This document shows positions 42,794 to 52,452 of a DNA stretch of 64,000 bases, piece after piece; position 1 is the first letter of the stretch, and the number at the start of each line of letters is the position of its first letter. The stretch is from Candidatus Tumulicola sp. GTDB lineage: Bacteria > Vulcanimicrobiota > Vulcanimicrobiia > Vulcanimicrobiales > Vulcanimicrobiaceae. The stretch lies in NCBI GenBank assembly GCA_036490475.1, contig DASXDT010000005.1, positions 62,001-126,000 on the forward strand, given 5' to 3'. The position numbers and the translations under genes are program-made. Under the pieces are notes generated by a model. The model had not been told where the DNA came from, made no database searches, and worked only from the letters and a program-made list of their open reading frames with translations.

Positions 42794-43726
42794 CTAGAGC
42801 CGCGCGCGAGACAATACCGACTCTCGTGCTTTGATTAGTCGCACGATCGTTTCGTTCACCGGCGTGGGCGTGTCGCTGCGGCGTCCGTAGGCGACGACCG
42901 CGCCGTTGATGTGATCGATTTCGCTCGGATGCCCCGACTCTAAGTCGAACGCCATCGAACTCTTCGCGTCGGCGCCCAACGCGATCACTTCTTTCACATA
43001 ATCCCAGGCGTTCGAAAACGGCAACGCGATTTTTTGCGCCGCGGCGACGGCTGCCGCTTCGGATGCTAACGCGTGCGCGACTTGCGCGGCGTTGCGATCG
43101 CGTGGAATCGCTCCGGATTCACAATCGAGGAGCGCCGACAGCGCATTGATCGCGCAGTTCGCGACCAGCTTGCCCCACAGATGGGGCCGGATGTCGTACA
43201 CCACCGAGGCTTGTAGCCCGCTCTTGAGCAGCAAGTCGGCCACCGAACGAAGCGTCGCTTGGGACGTCGCATTCGAACCTAAAATGGAGTTGCCGCCGTG
43301 CGATGCATGTACGCGTCCCGGCGCGATCGTAAGCGAAGATTCAGTAGTGATCCCGAGAATTACGGGCACGGATCCGCCGAGCGCGGTTTTGATCGCCGTT
43401 TCGTTGCCAATGCCGTTCTGCAACGACACGACCGGCGATGCCGGATCGAGCTCGCCGGCGAACGGTCGCAATGCGCGTAGCGTATCGACGGCTTTAACGA
43501 ATAAGAATAATACGCTCGAGCCGTACAAGTCGCGCGCCTCGGCGGCCACCGATACCGCTCGCGGCGCACGATCGTCGATCTGTAAACCGTCGCGCTGGAT
43601 CGCCTGGCTGACCGCCGTATTTTGATCGAGCATCGTGACGTCGCACGAAGCGGCCAAATGATAGCCAAACAGCGTGCCCATCGCACCCGCGCCGATGATT
43701 CCGACTCGAGGACGGACGCGATCCAT
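42794..43726 (-). CDS. panE: 2-dehydropantoate 2-reductase (ApbA/PanE)
   Basis: Reduces ketopantoate to pantoate with NADPH for pantothenate and CoA synthesis. 310 residues. The N-terminal Rossmann motif is VGIIGAGAMGTLFGYHLA; FLFVKAVDT, VSLQNGIGNET with the conserved Asn, and a C-terminal domain with the catalytic Lys (LWGKLVANCAINALSAL) and SSMAFDLESGHPSEIDHINGAVV complete the family signature. Last gene of the Mla operon, starting 3 bases after the mlaD stop. Confidence 0.92.
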   Translation of the reverse strand: MDRVRPRVGIIGAGAMGTLFGYHLAASCDVTMLDQNTAVSQAIQRDGLQIDDRAPRAVSVAAEARDLYGSSVLFLFVKAVDTLRALRPFAGELDPASPVVSLQNGIGNETAIKTALGGSVPVILGITTESSLTIAPGRVHASHGGNSILGSNATSQATLRSVADLLLKSGLQASVVYDIRPHLWGKLVANCAINALSALLDCESGAIPRDRNAAQVAHALASEAAAVAAAQKIALPFSNAWDYVKEVIALGADAKSSMAFDLESGHPSEIDHINGAVVAYGRRSDTPTPVNETIVRLIKARESVLSRARL

Positions 43727-43729
43727 TAG

Positions 43730-45292
43730 CTAGAACGTGTATTGAAAGCCGGCCGTATTGCGCCGGCTGGCGTGCGTCATATCGCGTTGGCCGAAGAACA
43801 GCTCGCCATTCTTCAGTACGTGTATGTTGCCGTAGAGATCGATCATCGGGTACGTAAGATCGTACACGCGCGTCTCCAGACCAAAGCCCTTGATCACGTT
43901 GGCACGGCCCATCACCCCAATTTGCGAGTACAGCACGCCGCCGCCGAAGGTGAAATTCGAACTGTTGCCTTTGAGCAGCACCGCGTTCCATGTCGTGTTG
44001 TTGCCAATCGAGTTGGCGCCGACCATCAAACTGGTCGAGGCGTGCGGCAAGATGATCGCATTGATGTCGCCGAGCGGTCCCTGGCTCCTGGTCATCACCG
44101 GATTCAAGCCCGGGTTCTGTTGCACCGACAGTCCGCTCAGGCGCAGCTGGAGTGCGACCAGACTGTGCGATAAGGTGGAAAGCTGATTGGCGATTTTGGC
44201 GTGCGCGGCCGACGTCGGCGCCGGGGCAGGCGCGGCACCGCTCGGCGTCACCGGATAGGGCGACGCGCCCGGAACGGTCGGCGGATACGGCGTAGCATTG
44301 GGATCCACGCCCGGAACGCTACTCTGGCCACCCAGTTCGCCCAGCAACGAGTTGGCTCGCTGCATCGTCGCGTCGAGATTGGCAACCGTATCGCGTAACT
44401 GCTGTTGCGTCTTTGGATCGCCAGTGACGTTGTGTAGATCCTTGGTAAGCGCTGCCAGGTTGGCCGTCGTAGTCGCGATGTTTTGCGTGGTCGCCAACAC
44501 GTTGGCCTTGAGCTGCGGATCCGTCGCCATACCCTCGAGCGCCGTCATCGACTTGTTGAGCGACAGCGACGTCGTGTTCAACTGATCGAGTAACGCGGAG
44601 ACCTTGGTCGAATCGGTGGTCGCGGCGCCGTTGAGCGTTTGCGTGAGTTGCGCCACATTGTTGCTGGCGGCGCTCAGCCCGGTCTCCAAACTCGCACTCA
44701 ACGCGAGCAATCGTTGCGATAGCACTTGCATCGACGACTTCGTCGAAACCGCCAACTCATTGGCGCTATCGATCGTCGACTGCAGCGAGCTCAGCAGTTT
44801 GGGCGTACGCGCTTGCAGCTCCGACATCAGCTGATCGAACTTCTTCACTTCGCCTTGACCCGCATCGAGCAGGTCGGCGACGGTAGCGCTATTGGTGCCT
44901 TGCGGCTGTAGTGCGACGGGAAGTACGCTCCGTTCGAGCGTGGCGAAGGGCGGGCGTAAACCGACCGGCGGCACGATCAAGACGTTGGGCGAACCCGTCA
45001 GCGGCGCTTGGATCAGGAAGCGCGACGATTGCGGGATGTCGACGTCGTGGCTGATGGACAGGATGACGTCCACGGAATTGTCGTCGAGCAGCTTGATGTC
45101 GTCGACCGAGCCGATCTCGACGCCGCTAAAATAGACCAGCGAGCCGCGCGTCACGCCGGCAGCCGAGCGGAAATGCACGCCCATCTGGTAGCCCGTGCTG
45201 CGCGTTCCGAAATCGGTGATGACGTAGAACACGCCGAACAAAAAGAGGAGGGCGACGAGCGTAAACGCGCCTACCTGCGCCTGCCTGGTCAT
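43730..45292 (-). CDS. mlaD: long MlaD (MCE domain) with C-terminal barrel-like segment
   Basis: 520 residues from the ATG at 45292; about three times E. coli MlaD. One membrane anchor (AQVGAFTLVALLFLFGVFYVITDFG), an MCE domain (GYQMGVHFRSAAGVTRGSLVYFSGVEIGSVDDIKLL through LTGSPNVLIV), then about 200 residues of heptad-like coiled coil (LMSELQARTPKLLSSLQSTIDSANEL and on), a Pro/Ala/Thr linker near 350-375, and a strand-rich C-terminus (about 415-520) ending YTF with alternating hydrophobic strands, as in outer-membrane barrels. This matches the transenvelope MlaD described in diderm Terrabacteria. It would bridge inner and outer membranes for phospholipid transport. Confidence 0.9.
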   Translation of the reverse strand: MTRQAQVGAFTLVALLFLFGVFYVITDFGTRSTGYQMGVHFRSAAGVTRGSLVYFSGVEIGSVDDIKLLDDNSVDVILSISHDVDIPQSSRFLIQAPLTGSPNVLIVPPVGLRPPFATLERSVLPVALQPQGTNSATVADLLDAGQGEVKKFDQLMSELQARTPKLLSSLQSTIDSANELAVSTKSSMQVLSQRLLALSASLETGLSAASNNVAQLTQTLNGAATTDSTKVSALLDQLNTTSLSLNKSMTALEGMATDPQLKANVLATTQNIATTTANLAALTKDLHNVTGDPKTQQQLRDTVANLDATMQRANSLLGELGGQSSVPGVDPNATPYPPTVPGASPYPVTPSGAAPAPAPTSAAHAKIANQLSTLSHSLVALQLRLSGLSVQQNPGLNPVMTRSQGPLGDINAIILPHASTSLMVGANSIGNNTTWNAVLLKGNSSNFTFGGGVLYSQIGVMGRANVIKGFGLETRVYDLTYPMIDLYGNIHVLKNGELFFGQRDMTHASRRNTAGFQYTF

Positions 45293-45343
45293 AGCTTTTG
45301 CGTATTTGCCCTCCGCTTCCAAGTGCCTCGTTGCATAGCCCGG

Positions 45344-46111
45344 CTAGATGGGGATGGGCCCCACCTGCGAGCCCGTAATAAACTGTTGTACGATAGGATT
45401 AATCGAGTTCTTGATACCCTCGACCGTGTCGCAGGCGATCACGGCGCCCTCGAACAGCATCGCCACGTAATCGGCCATGGCGTAGATGGAATCCATGTCG
45501 TGCGAGATAACGACCGCCGTCCCGTTCAGCTTGCCGCGCAACTTTTTGATGGTATTTGTAATGAGCCCGGTCACGACCGGGTCCAATCCGGTTGTCGGCT
45601 CGTCGTAGAGCACCAGATCCGGCGTGGTAACGATGGCGCGCGCAAACCCGGCGCGTTTGAGCATGCCGCCCGAAAGCTCGCTCGGAAGGTTATCGAAGGT
45701 GTGCTCCAATCCGACGCTGTCGAGCGAATCCATCACCGTCTGGCGGATTTGAGCGTCGTTCATGCCTCCCCGCTCCTGGAGCGGAAGGGCAACGTTTTCG
45801 CCGACGGTCAGACTATCCAATAATGCCGCGAACTGAAAGGCGAGGCTGATCTTTCGCCGGGCCGGGATGAGTTGCTCCTCGGTCATATGGCAGATGTCTT
45901 TGCCGCGCAGGTACACGTGCCCGGAGCTCGGACGAATAAGCCCGTCGAGAAGGCGCAAGATCGTCGACTTGCCGGCACCCGACAAACCGACGATGCACGT
46001 AATCGCGCCCTCGACGATGTCGAGGTTGCAGTTCTTCAACACGATGCGATCGCCGAACGACAGCGACACGTCGTCGAGGCGGGCTATAACGTTCGATGCG
46101 GGCTTTGGCAT
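45344..46111 (-). CDS. mlaF: phospholipid ABC transporter ATPase MlaF
   Basis: 255 residues. Walker A GLSGAGKST, Q-loop in AFQFAALLDSLTV, the signature LSGGMLKRAG, Walker B LVLYDEP and the switch His in VISHDMDS are all intact. The LSGGM signature with FQ-x-x-ALLDSLTV is characteristic of MlaF/TtgA-type ATPases. Powers MlaE. It sits between mlaE and mlaD in the same direction. Confidence 0.94.
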   Translation of the reverse strand: MPKPASNVIARLDDVSLSFGDRIVLKNCNLDIVEGAITCIVGLSGAGKSTILRLLDGLIRPSSGHVYLRGKDICHMTEEQLIPARRKISLAFQFAALLDSLTVGENVALPLQERGGMNDAQIRQTVMDSLDSVGLEHTFDNLPSELSGGMLKRAGFARAIVTTPDLVLYDEPTTGLDPVVTGLITNTIKKLRGKLNGTAVVISHDMDSIYAMADYVAMLFEGAVIACDTVEGIKNSINPIVQQFITGSQVGPIPI

Positions 46112-46119
46112 GCCGTTCG

Positions 46120-46896
46120 TTACCCTCCGAACAGCAAGAATGAGAGCGTGAAGTTCGAGATAAAGATCATGATGATCGCCAGCACAACGGCACCGGTCGT
46201 CGAAACGCCGACGCCCGCGGCGCCCCCCTTGGTCGTCAAACCCTGATAGGCACCGATCATCGCGATGATGATCGCGAAGACGAACGTTTTGACCAGACCC
46301 TTGAGCACGTCGCTGATACCGATCGTCTGGCGGACCGAAGCGATGAACGTGTCGACCGATATATGTGCGTAGGTTTGCGCGATCCAGCCGCCGCCGACGA
46401 TCGAAATCACATCGGCAAAAATCGTTAAGAGCGGCAGCATCAACAACAACGCGAGGAGCCGCGGCACTACCAAATAACGCGCCGGCTCGATGCCCATCGA
46501 GCGCAGAGCCTCGATTTGTTCGGTCACCACCATCGAGCCGATCTCGGCCGCAATCGCAGCACCGACCCGTCCGGCGACGACCACCGCCGTCAGCATCGGT
46601 CCCAGCTCGCGAACCGACCCGTACGCGACCGCGCCGCCGACCAAATTGCCGACGCCGTACTGCACGGCCTGTTGGGCCGATTCGAGCGAAATCACCATGC
46701 CGGTAAAGAGCGACGTCAGTAATACGATGATCGTCGATTGAACGCCCAACAGATATGCCTGTGCGATCGTTTCATTGAAGCGCACGCGCAGCCGAACGAT
46801 GAATCCGGCCGACTCGACCGACAGCAACGTCAGGCCGCCGGCGTACTCGAAGAAGTTGATGGTGGCTCGACCCACGCGGTCGAGCATGCGCATCAT
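46120..46896 (-). CDS. mlaE: phospholipid ABC transporter permease MlaE
   Basis: 258 residues with five or six membrane helices. Family landmarks: YLLGVQSTIIVLLTSLFTGMVISLESAQQ, VRELGPMLTAVVVAGRVGAAIAAEIGSMVVTEQIEALRSMGIEP, and KTFVFAIIIAMIGAYQGL. The E-IGSM-V-EQIDAL motif is the MlaE/TtgD coupling region. Multiple Met codons at the start (MMRM) leave the start uncertain by a few residues. Overlaps the upstream small gene by four bases. Confidence 0.94.
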   Translation of the reverse strand: MMRMLDRVGRATINFFEYAGGLTLLSVESAGFIVRLRVRFNETIAQAYLLGVQSTIIVLLTSLFTGMVISLESAQQAVQYGVGNLVGGAVAYGSVRELGPMLTAVVVAGRVGAAIAAEIGSMVVTEQIEALRSMGIEPARYLVVPRLLALLLMLPLLTIFADVISIVGGGWIAQTYAHISVDTFIASVRQTIGISDVLKGLVKTFVFAIIIAMIGAYQGLTTKGGAAGVGVSTTGAVVLAIIMIFISNFTLSFLLFGG

Positions 46897-47234
46897 GCCG
46901 GCTGCTCCAGCAACAGTACGGCTTGCCCGAGGACGCCTTCGGCCCCCTCGATACGTTTGATCGCAACTGCGCGTTCGGCCGTCAGATTGAACTGCACTTG
47001 ATTGAGATCTACCAGCCGGCGATCGACATCGCGCAGATGCCCGCGTGCCTCACGCGCGAAGCCGTCGAAGTACTGTCGCACCGCTTGCAAGTAGCGTGAC
47101 GACGCGTCGGCGCTCGCATCGCCGCTCGCAAGCACGCGCTCGAAATCGTCTTGGGCGCGCCGCATAGCACGATCCGTGATATGAAACTCGCCGACCCTCG
47201 CGGCCAACGCCGCGATGCGTCCGTCAGCCGCCAT
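46893..47234 (-). CDS. small helical/coiled-coil protein between rph and mlaE
   Basis: 113 residues from the ATG at 47234, overlapping the rph stop by 11 bases; the end overlaps mlaE by 4. The whole sequence is predicted helical ([59 protein letters not shown]), with charged heptads. FliJ-like proteins have a similar composition, but no flagellar genes are near. The tight coupling to mlaE suggests a function with the Mla complex or only co-expression. Confidence 0.65.
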   Translation of the reverse strand: MAADGRIAALAARVGEFHITDRAMRRAQDDFERVLASGDASADASSRYLQAVRQYFDGFAREARGHLRDVDRRLVDLNQVQFNLTAERAVAIKRIEGAEGVLGQAVLLLEQPA

Positions 47235-47949
47235 CGCCGACCGCTTGCGATTGCAGTGCAAACAGCTGGCGTATGCCGCCCTCGGCCAAATCCAACATGC
47301 CGTCGAACTGACGGCGATCGAACGGTTCGGCTTCGGCCGTACCCTGAATCTCTACGAAGCGCCCGGCTTGCGTCATGAACACGTTCATGTCGACTTCGGC
47401 CCGGCTGTCCTCCTCATAGGCCAGATCCAAGAGCGTACGTCCGCCGACCATCCCGACGCTGACCGCAGCCACCGCGCTCGATAACGGCCAACGCACGCGG
47501 TCCGTGCGGTCGAACATCGTTTGCAAGGCGAGATGGAGAGCCACGTAGGCGCCGGTAACGGCCGCGGTGCGCGTACCGCCGTCGGCCTGAATCACGTCGC
47601 AGTCGATCCACAAGGTGCGCTCGCCGAGCTTACTCATATCGGTGATGGCGCGTAGCGCGCGACCGATGATGCGCTGAATCTCGTGGGTGCGTCCGCCAAT
47701 GCGGCCCTTTGACGATTCGCGTTGCGTGCGGTCTTGCGTAGCACGCGGCAACATCGCATATTCGGCCGTCACCCAGCCGGTGCCGCGGCCCTTCATCCAA
47801 GGTGGTACGCGATCTTCCAGCGTCGCGGCGCACAGCACGCGAGTGTTACCGAAGCTCACCAACGCGCTGCCTTCGGCATACTTCAGGAATCCCGGCACGA
47901 TGTCGACCGGCCGGAGTTCGTCGGGCTTCCGCCCGTCGGCGCGCTGCAC
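47224..47949 (-). CDS. rph: ribonuclease PH
   Basis: Trims tRNA 3' ends phosphorolytically. 241 residues from a GTG at 47949, the conserved [13 protein letters not shown] start; the longer open frame upstream is antisense to glmS. Signatures: [82 protein letters not shown] and [10 protein letters not shown] with the catalytic Asp. Its GTG starts one base after the glmS stop. Confidence 0.95.
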   Translation of the reverse strand: MQRADGRKPDELRPVDIVPGFLKYAEGSALVSFGNTRVLCAATLEDRVPPWMKGRGTGWVTAEYAMLPRATQDRTQRESSKGRIGGRTHEIQRIIGRALRAITDMSKLGERTLWIDCDVIQADGGTRTAAVTGAYVALHLALQTMFDRTDRVRWPLSSAVAAVSVGMVGGRTLLDLAYEEDSRAEVDMNVFMTQAGRFVEIQGTAEAEPFDRRQFDGMLDLAEGGIRQLFALQSQAVGDGG

Positions 47950-47950
47950 G

Positions 47951-49804
47951 CTATTCGACGGTAACGGTTTTTGCGAGATTGCGGGGCTGGTCGACGTCCT
48001 TGCCTTCAATGTCGGCGATGTGATACGCCAGCAGCTGCAGCGGAATGACGTTGACGATCGGCGACAACAGTTCGTCGACCTTCGGCACCCAGAAGACGTG
48101 GTCGGCGATTGCGGCCGCATCCTCGTCGCCGTAGTTTGCGACCACGATGATGGGCGCTTCTCGTGCCTTTGACTCCATCAGGTTCGACAGCATCTTCTCC
48201 CGCACGCGATCCTCGGTCATGATGCCGACAACCGGCACCGTGGAGTCGAGCAACGCAATTGGGCCGTGCTTCATTTCACCGGCCGGATAGCCCTCGGCGT
48301 GGATGTACGAAATTTCCTTGAGTTTGAGCGCGCCTTCCAGCGCGGTCGGGAAGTTGACGAATCGTCCGAGGAACAACACGCTGCGCGACTTCCGAATCGA
48401 TTTCGCGACCTTACGGATTTGCGGCGAGGTGTCGAGCACGACGTCGACCGCCGCGGGCAGCAACTTCGTACCTTCCGCGATTTCCCGCAGCCGCTCGATC
48501 GGAGTCGTGCCGCGCAGGCGCGCCAAATACAGTGCCAACAGCGTCATCGCGGTCACTTGCGAGGCGTAGGTCTTGGACGCTGCCACGCCGATTTCGGGTC
48601 CGCCGCGGGTGTACAGCGTTCCGTCGGCCAGACGGCTCAGATGCGATCCCAGCACGTTACAGATGCCGAGCACGGCGCTGCCCTTTTGTTTGGCAATACG
48701 AACCGCTTCGATCGTGTCGGCCGTTTCGCCGGATTGCGACATCGCGATTACCAGTGCGCTCGGATCGATGACCGGATCGCCGTAGCGAAACTCGCTGGCG
48801 AGTTCGGGCTCGATCGGTAGGCCCACCAGCGAACGCAACAGGTACATACCGACCAGACCGGCGTGATAGGCCGTGCCGCAGCCGGTAACGGCGATCTTGC
48901 TGATGCTGCGCAGATAGTCTTCGCTGATGCTCCCGAGCTCGCGCCCGAGATGCACGTCGCCGGCACTATCGATGCGACCGGCCAGCGTCTCGTGAATGAC
49001 CGACGGCTGCTCGAACACTTCTTTGAGCATGAAGTGTTTGTAACCGCTCTTTTCGGCCGACGATGCGTCCCACGTCACGGTGATCGGGTCGCGATGGATC
49101 GGCCGTCCGTCATAGGCAGTGAGGGTGTAGCCGTCGCTGCCGACGACCGCAATCTCGCCTTCTTGGAGAATGATCTCTTTTCGCGTGTACGGCAGAATAG
49201 CCGGCGTATCGGACGCGACGAACATCTCGCCTTCGCCGATGCCGATTACCAGCGGGCTGGCGCCGTTGCGTGCGAATACCAGATGCTCGGGGTCGTCGCT
49301 CGAGATGACGCCCAGCGCGTACGCTCCACGCACGTCTCCCAACGTGCGGCGCACCGCGCCGACCAATCCGGCGCCGGGATCGTCGCGCAGATGCGTTTCG
49401 ATGAGGTGCGCCAGAACTTCGGTGTCGGTCTCGCTATTGAACTTGTGGCCGGCCTCGAGCAGGCGCGCCCGCAACGGCGAGTAATTCTCGATGATGCCGT
49501 TGTGCACGACGGCGATCGCCGCACTGCAATCCAAATGAGGATGCGCGTTGGCATCCGACGGACGGCCGTGCGTCGCCCAGCGCGTGTGTCCGATGCCGAC
49601 GCTGCCTTGCAGCGACTCCCCATTGCTCAGACGCTCGGCTAAACGCGACAGCTTGCCCTCGGCCTTCGAGCCGGCAAGTTTGCCGTCGGCGTCGATGACC
49701 GCTATGCCCGCGCTATCGTAGCCGCGATATTCGAGGCGTCCGAGCGCGTCGAGAATGATCGGGACGCTGTCCTTCGGGCCGATGTACCCGACGATGCCGC
49801 ACAT
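47951..49804 (-). CDS. glmS: glutamine-fructose-6-phosphate aminotransferase
   Basis: Makes glucosamine-6-phosphate, the substrate of GlmM. 617 residues, normal length. N-terminal glutaminase with the nucleophile Cys at position 2 (MCGIVGYIG), [16 protein letters not shown] and HNGIIENY; C-terminal isomerase SIS domains with [18 protein letters not shown], and the tail [15 protein letters not shown]. No glmS ribozyme is visible in the 20-base gap to rpoZ. Gmk-rpoZ-glmS-rph-mla run as one probable transcript. Confidence 0.97.
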   Translation of the reverse strand: MCGIVGYIGPKDSVPIILDALGRLEYRGYDSAGIAVIDADGKLAGSKAEGKLSRLAERLSNGESLQGSVGIGHTRWATHGRPSDANAHPHLDCSAAIAVVHNGIIENYSPLRARLLEAGHKFNSETDTEVLAHLIETHLRDDPGAGLVGAVRRTLGDVRGAYALGVISSDDPEHLVFARNGASPLVIGIGEGEMFVASDTPAILPYTRKEIILQEGEIAVVGSDGYTLTAYDGRPIHRDPITVTWDASSAEKSGYKHFMLKEVFEQPSVIHETLAGRIDSAGDVHLGRELGSISEDYLRSISKIAVTGCGTAYHAGLVGMYLLRSLVGLPIEPELASEFRYGDPVIDPSALVIAMSQSGETADTIEAVRIAKQKGSAVLGICNVLGSHLSRLADGTLYTRGGPEIGVAASKTYASQVTAMTLLALYLARLRGTTPIERLREIAEGTKLLPAAVDVVLDTSPQIRKVAKSIRKSRSVLFLGRFVNFPTALEGALKLKEISYIHAEGYPAGEMKHGPIALLDSTVPVVGIMTEDRVREKMLSNLMESKAREAPIIVVANYGDEDAAAIADHVFWVPKVDELLSPIVNVIPLQLLAYHIADIEGKDVDQPRNLAKTVTVE

Positions 49805-49823
49805 GTGTTTGCTCTCCCGGGGT

Positions 49824-50096
49824 TTACTTGATGCCTTCGCGCGTGCGATGGTATGCGATCTTGCCTTCGGCGATTTCGTCGAGCGCGATCGAAACGGCCT
49901 TGTTCGGGTTGATCGAGTCTTTGTCTACCAATGGCTCGCTGGCGAAATACTCGCGCCGCTCGGTCGTCGGCAACTGCTGGACGCGGATCCAATTATTTAA
50001 CTGACGTGCACGTTTGGTCGCGATATTGACTAAGCTGAACTTCGAGTCGGCGTGGACCAGCAGCGAATCGAGATCGCCGAAGGCTGATTTTTTCAT
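49824..50096 (-). CDS. rpoZ: RNA polymerase omega subunit
   Basis: 90 residues. Omega motifs: DSLLVHADSKFSLVNIATKRARQLN and the C-terminal NPNKAVSIALDEIAEGKI. It helps assemble RNA polymerase and, in many bacteria, ppGpp response. It lies 46 bases downstream of gmk, the conserved gmk-rpoZ neighbourhood. Confidence 0.9.
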   Translation of the reverse strand: MKKSAFGDLDSLLVHADSKFSLVNIATKRARQLNNWIRVQQLPTTERREYFASEPLVDKDSINPNKAVSIALDEIAEGKIAYHRTREGIK

Positions 50097-50142
50097 GATG
50101 GTAAGGGTTACCTTATTCCGTTCGGTGTGCGCGCCCGGCGCG

Positions 50143-50763
50143 CTAGGAGCGTCGCACCTGATTCAGCGAGTCATCGCTGTACCGGTGGATGCGAAAGCGT
50201 TCGGCTCGGAGGATCGCCTCCAAATCGTACTCCGCATCGTTCTGGCGGTCTTGTTCGTTGACCACGATGTAGTCGAATCGCCGGATCGACTCCATCTCTC
50301 GGTGCGCGATTGCCAGACGGCTCGCGATCTCGTCGTTCGTTTCCGTTCGCCGCGCGAGCAACCGTTCGCGCAAATGCGAGAAACGGCTCGGAACGAGAAA
50401 GATCAGCACTGCGTCCGGATATGCTGCCTTGATGGCGAGCGCACCGTTGACCTCGGGCTTGATAATGACGTCGTCACCCATCGCCACCGTCTGCTCGATG
50501 TAATCGCGCGGGGTGCCGTAAAGGTTGCCGTTATACTCGCGCGTCTCGAGCATCGCTCCGCCGTCGCGGCGCCGTTCGAACTCTTCCATCGTAACGAAGA
50601 AATAGTGTTCCCCGTCGCGTTCGCCCGGGCGCGGAGCCCGAGTGGTGGCTGAAATCGAATAGCGAAGCCGCGGCAACTTGCTCAGGAGCGCTTCGACGAG
50701 CGTGTCCTTACCGGCACCCGAAGGGCCGGACACCACAAACAGTAGCCCCGGCCCGACGATCAC
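50143..50763 (-). CDS. gmk: guanylate kinase
   Basis: Phosphorylates GMP or dGMP. 206 residues. Variant P-loop GPSGAGKDT (usually GKST or GKGT), GMP-binding SISATTRAPRPGERDGEHYFF, and the EYNGNLYGTPRDYI motif. The C-terminal 15 residues after EAILRAERFRIHRY are slightly longer than usual. First gene of the leftward gmk-rpoZ-glmS-rph-mla run and divergent from rqcH; the 84-base gap should carry both promoters. Confidence 0.95.
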   Translation of the reverse strand: MIVGPGLLFVVSGPSGAGKDTLVEALLSKLPRLRYSISATTRAPRPGERDGEHYFFVTMEEFERRRDGGAMLETREYNGNLYGTPRDYIEQTVAMGDDVIIKPEVNGALAIKAAYPDAVLIFLVPSRFSHLRERLLARRTETNDEIASRLAIAHREMESIRRFDYIVVNEQDRQNDAEYDLEAILRAERFRIHRYSDDSLNQVRRS

Positions 50764-50847
50764 GCACGCTCCCTAGTCAAGGTCAGCCCGTTCGATTCAT
50801 GAATTCCGGCCCGGAAACCTGCCGGCGCGGCACGAACCAACTGCGCC

Positions 50848-52368
50848 GTGGTTACCGATTGGCTGCTGGTCCGACGTCTCGGACGCGAGCTCGAAGCCCG
50901 ACTGCGCGGCGGAAAAGTAACGGATGCCGGTTTGCTGCCGGATGGCCGGACGGCAATCGTGCTTCGTCGTGGCCCGAACGCTCGATTGCTCGTCTTCGAT
51001 CCGTTCGGTTCGCCGCCGGCGGTCACGATCGAAGACGGCGAGCTGGGCATTCTGGCCGAGCCCGGGTTCGTGCGGGCGTTGGCGACGTCGCTGCGCGGCA
51101 CCGTACTCACAGCTGTGAAGGCGCGCCACGGAGATCGCGTGCTTCGCTGCACCTTCTCCTCGCGGTCGCGCTTCGGCGTCGGCGACGAGTTCGACGTGTA
51201 CGCCGAATTAGTGCCGCGATTCGGCAACATTATTATGACGAAAGGCGAGAAGGTCGTCGCCGCCGCCAAGGAATTTTCACCGGCAGAAAACACCCGGCGT
51301 AGCGTACAGGCCGGCCTGCCGTACGAGTTGCCGCCACTCCCGCCCAACGCCGGATCGATGCCGCGGACACTGAGCGCGGCCGGCGTTACCGGCGAAACCT
51401 TCGAACGAGCCGTCGCCGAACCGGACAACGGCGACCTCTACGTATACCGCGAGGATGGAGCGCTGGTGCAAGCCCACATCGTACCGCTGCCGTCGCTTGC
51501 CGGCGCGAACTGCTCTCGTGAATCGTCCTTGCTCGACGTGCTGGCCGAATGGCGCCGCGAGCGCGCGGCCGGCGGAACGCGTCAAACGGAGTCTCGCCGC
51601 CGCGCCGCGCTGATCAAACGTTTGCGCGAACGCGCCGCAAAACTAGAGGGCGAACTCGGGTCGCTGGATTCCAAGCGGCGCCAATCCGGCGAACGTGATG
51701 TGCTCCGAACCGAAGGCGACACGATTTACGGCACGTTATACGAACTCGCGCCGGAACTGCACGACGAGGCAAAAGATCGCGCGGCCAACCTCTTCGCGCG
51801 CTATAAGAAGCTCGGCGCGGCATTGCCGCATATCGAACGGCGTGAAACAGACGTGCGCGCCGCATTGGAAGCCGTCGACGCGCTGGCATGGGAAGCCGAA
51901 CGCGCCGCTCCCGAGGACGTTCCCGATGTCGAAGCCGCTGCTGCCCAGCTCGACGGACGCAACGTGCGGAAAAACGCCGCACCTCCGGCGCGCAAACGGA
52001 AACGAGCACTGCTCGAGTTTCGCACGGAGGCCGGTTCGCGCATCGTGGTCGGCCGTTCGCCAACCGAAAACGCCGACGTAACGTTTCGCATCGCGCGTCC
52101 GAACGATCTCTGGTTCCATACGCGCGGCATACCGGGCGCGCACGTCGTGCTCGCTCGTGACGACCGAGAGGAGCCGTCGAGCGACGACGTGCAGGCCGCG
52201 GCGTCGTTAGCCGCATTCTATTCGAAAGCGAAAAATAGCGGTAGCGTTGCGGTCGACTACACGTTGCGCAAACACGTCCGTAAACAACAGAACGGAGCGC
52301 CTGGACTCGTCTGGTACACGCACGCGTCCACGGTTACCGTGGCGCCGATGGATTCGTTGCACCGCTGA
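50848..52368 (+). CDS. rqcH: NFACT protein RqcH-like (ribosome-associated quality control)
   Basis: 506 residues from a GTG. N-terminal NFACT-N domain (VTDWLLVRRLGRELEARLRGGKVTDAGLLPDGR; NIIM in YAELVPRFGNIIMT), HhH-like middle, a coiled coil (RRAALIKRLRERAAKLEGELGSLD) and the C-terminal NFACT-R/DUF814 domain with ARPNDLWFHTRGIPGAHVVL. RqcH adds C-terminal alanine tails to nascent chains on obstructed 50S subunits in bacteria. The sequence retains the layout; the FbpA fibronectin-binding name is a historical alternative. Confidence 0.92.
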   Translation: MVTDWLLVRRLGRELEARLRGGKVTDAGLLPDGRTAIVLRRGPNARLLVFDPFGSPPAVTIEDGELGILAEPGFVRALATSLRGTVLTAVKARHGDRVLRCTFSSRSRFGVGDEFDVYAELVPRFGNIIMTKGEKVVAAAKEFSPAENTRRSVQAGLPYELPPLPPNAGSMPRTLSAAGVTGETFERAVAEPDNGDLYVYREDGALVQAHIVPLPSLAGANCSRESSLLDVLAEWRRERAAGGTRQTESRRRAALIKRLRERAAKLEGELGSLDSKRRQSGERDVLRTEGDTIYGTLYELAPELHDEAKDRAANLFARYKKLGAALPHIERRETDVRAALEAVDALAWEAERAAPEDVPDVEAAAAQLDGRNVRKNAAPPARKRKRALLEFRTEAGSRIVVGRSPTENADVTFRIARPNDLWFHTRGIPGAHVVLARDDREEPSSDDVQAAASLAAFYSKAKNSGSVAVDYTLRKHVRKQQNGAPGLVWYTHASTVTVAPMDSLHR

Positions 52369-52452
52369 GGGCAAGGTCCTCAAGAGTCTGTGCGTAGGCT
52401 CCGACATTGCCGGACACGTCGCGCCCGAGAATGCGATTTCTTTATCTTTATA

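Noticed and set aside
49805-49823. glmS ribozyme
   Set aside because: The glmS-rpoZ gap is only 19 bases, far too short for the ribozyme.
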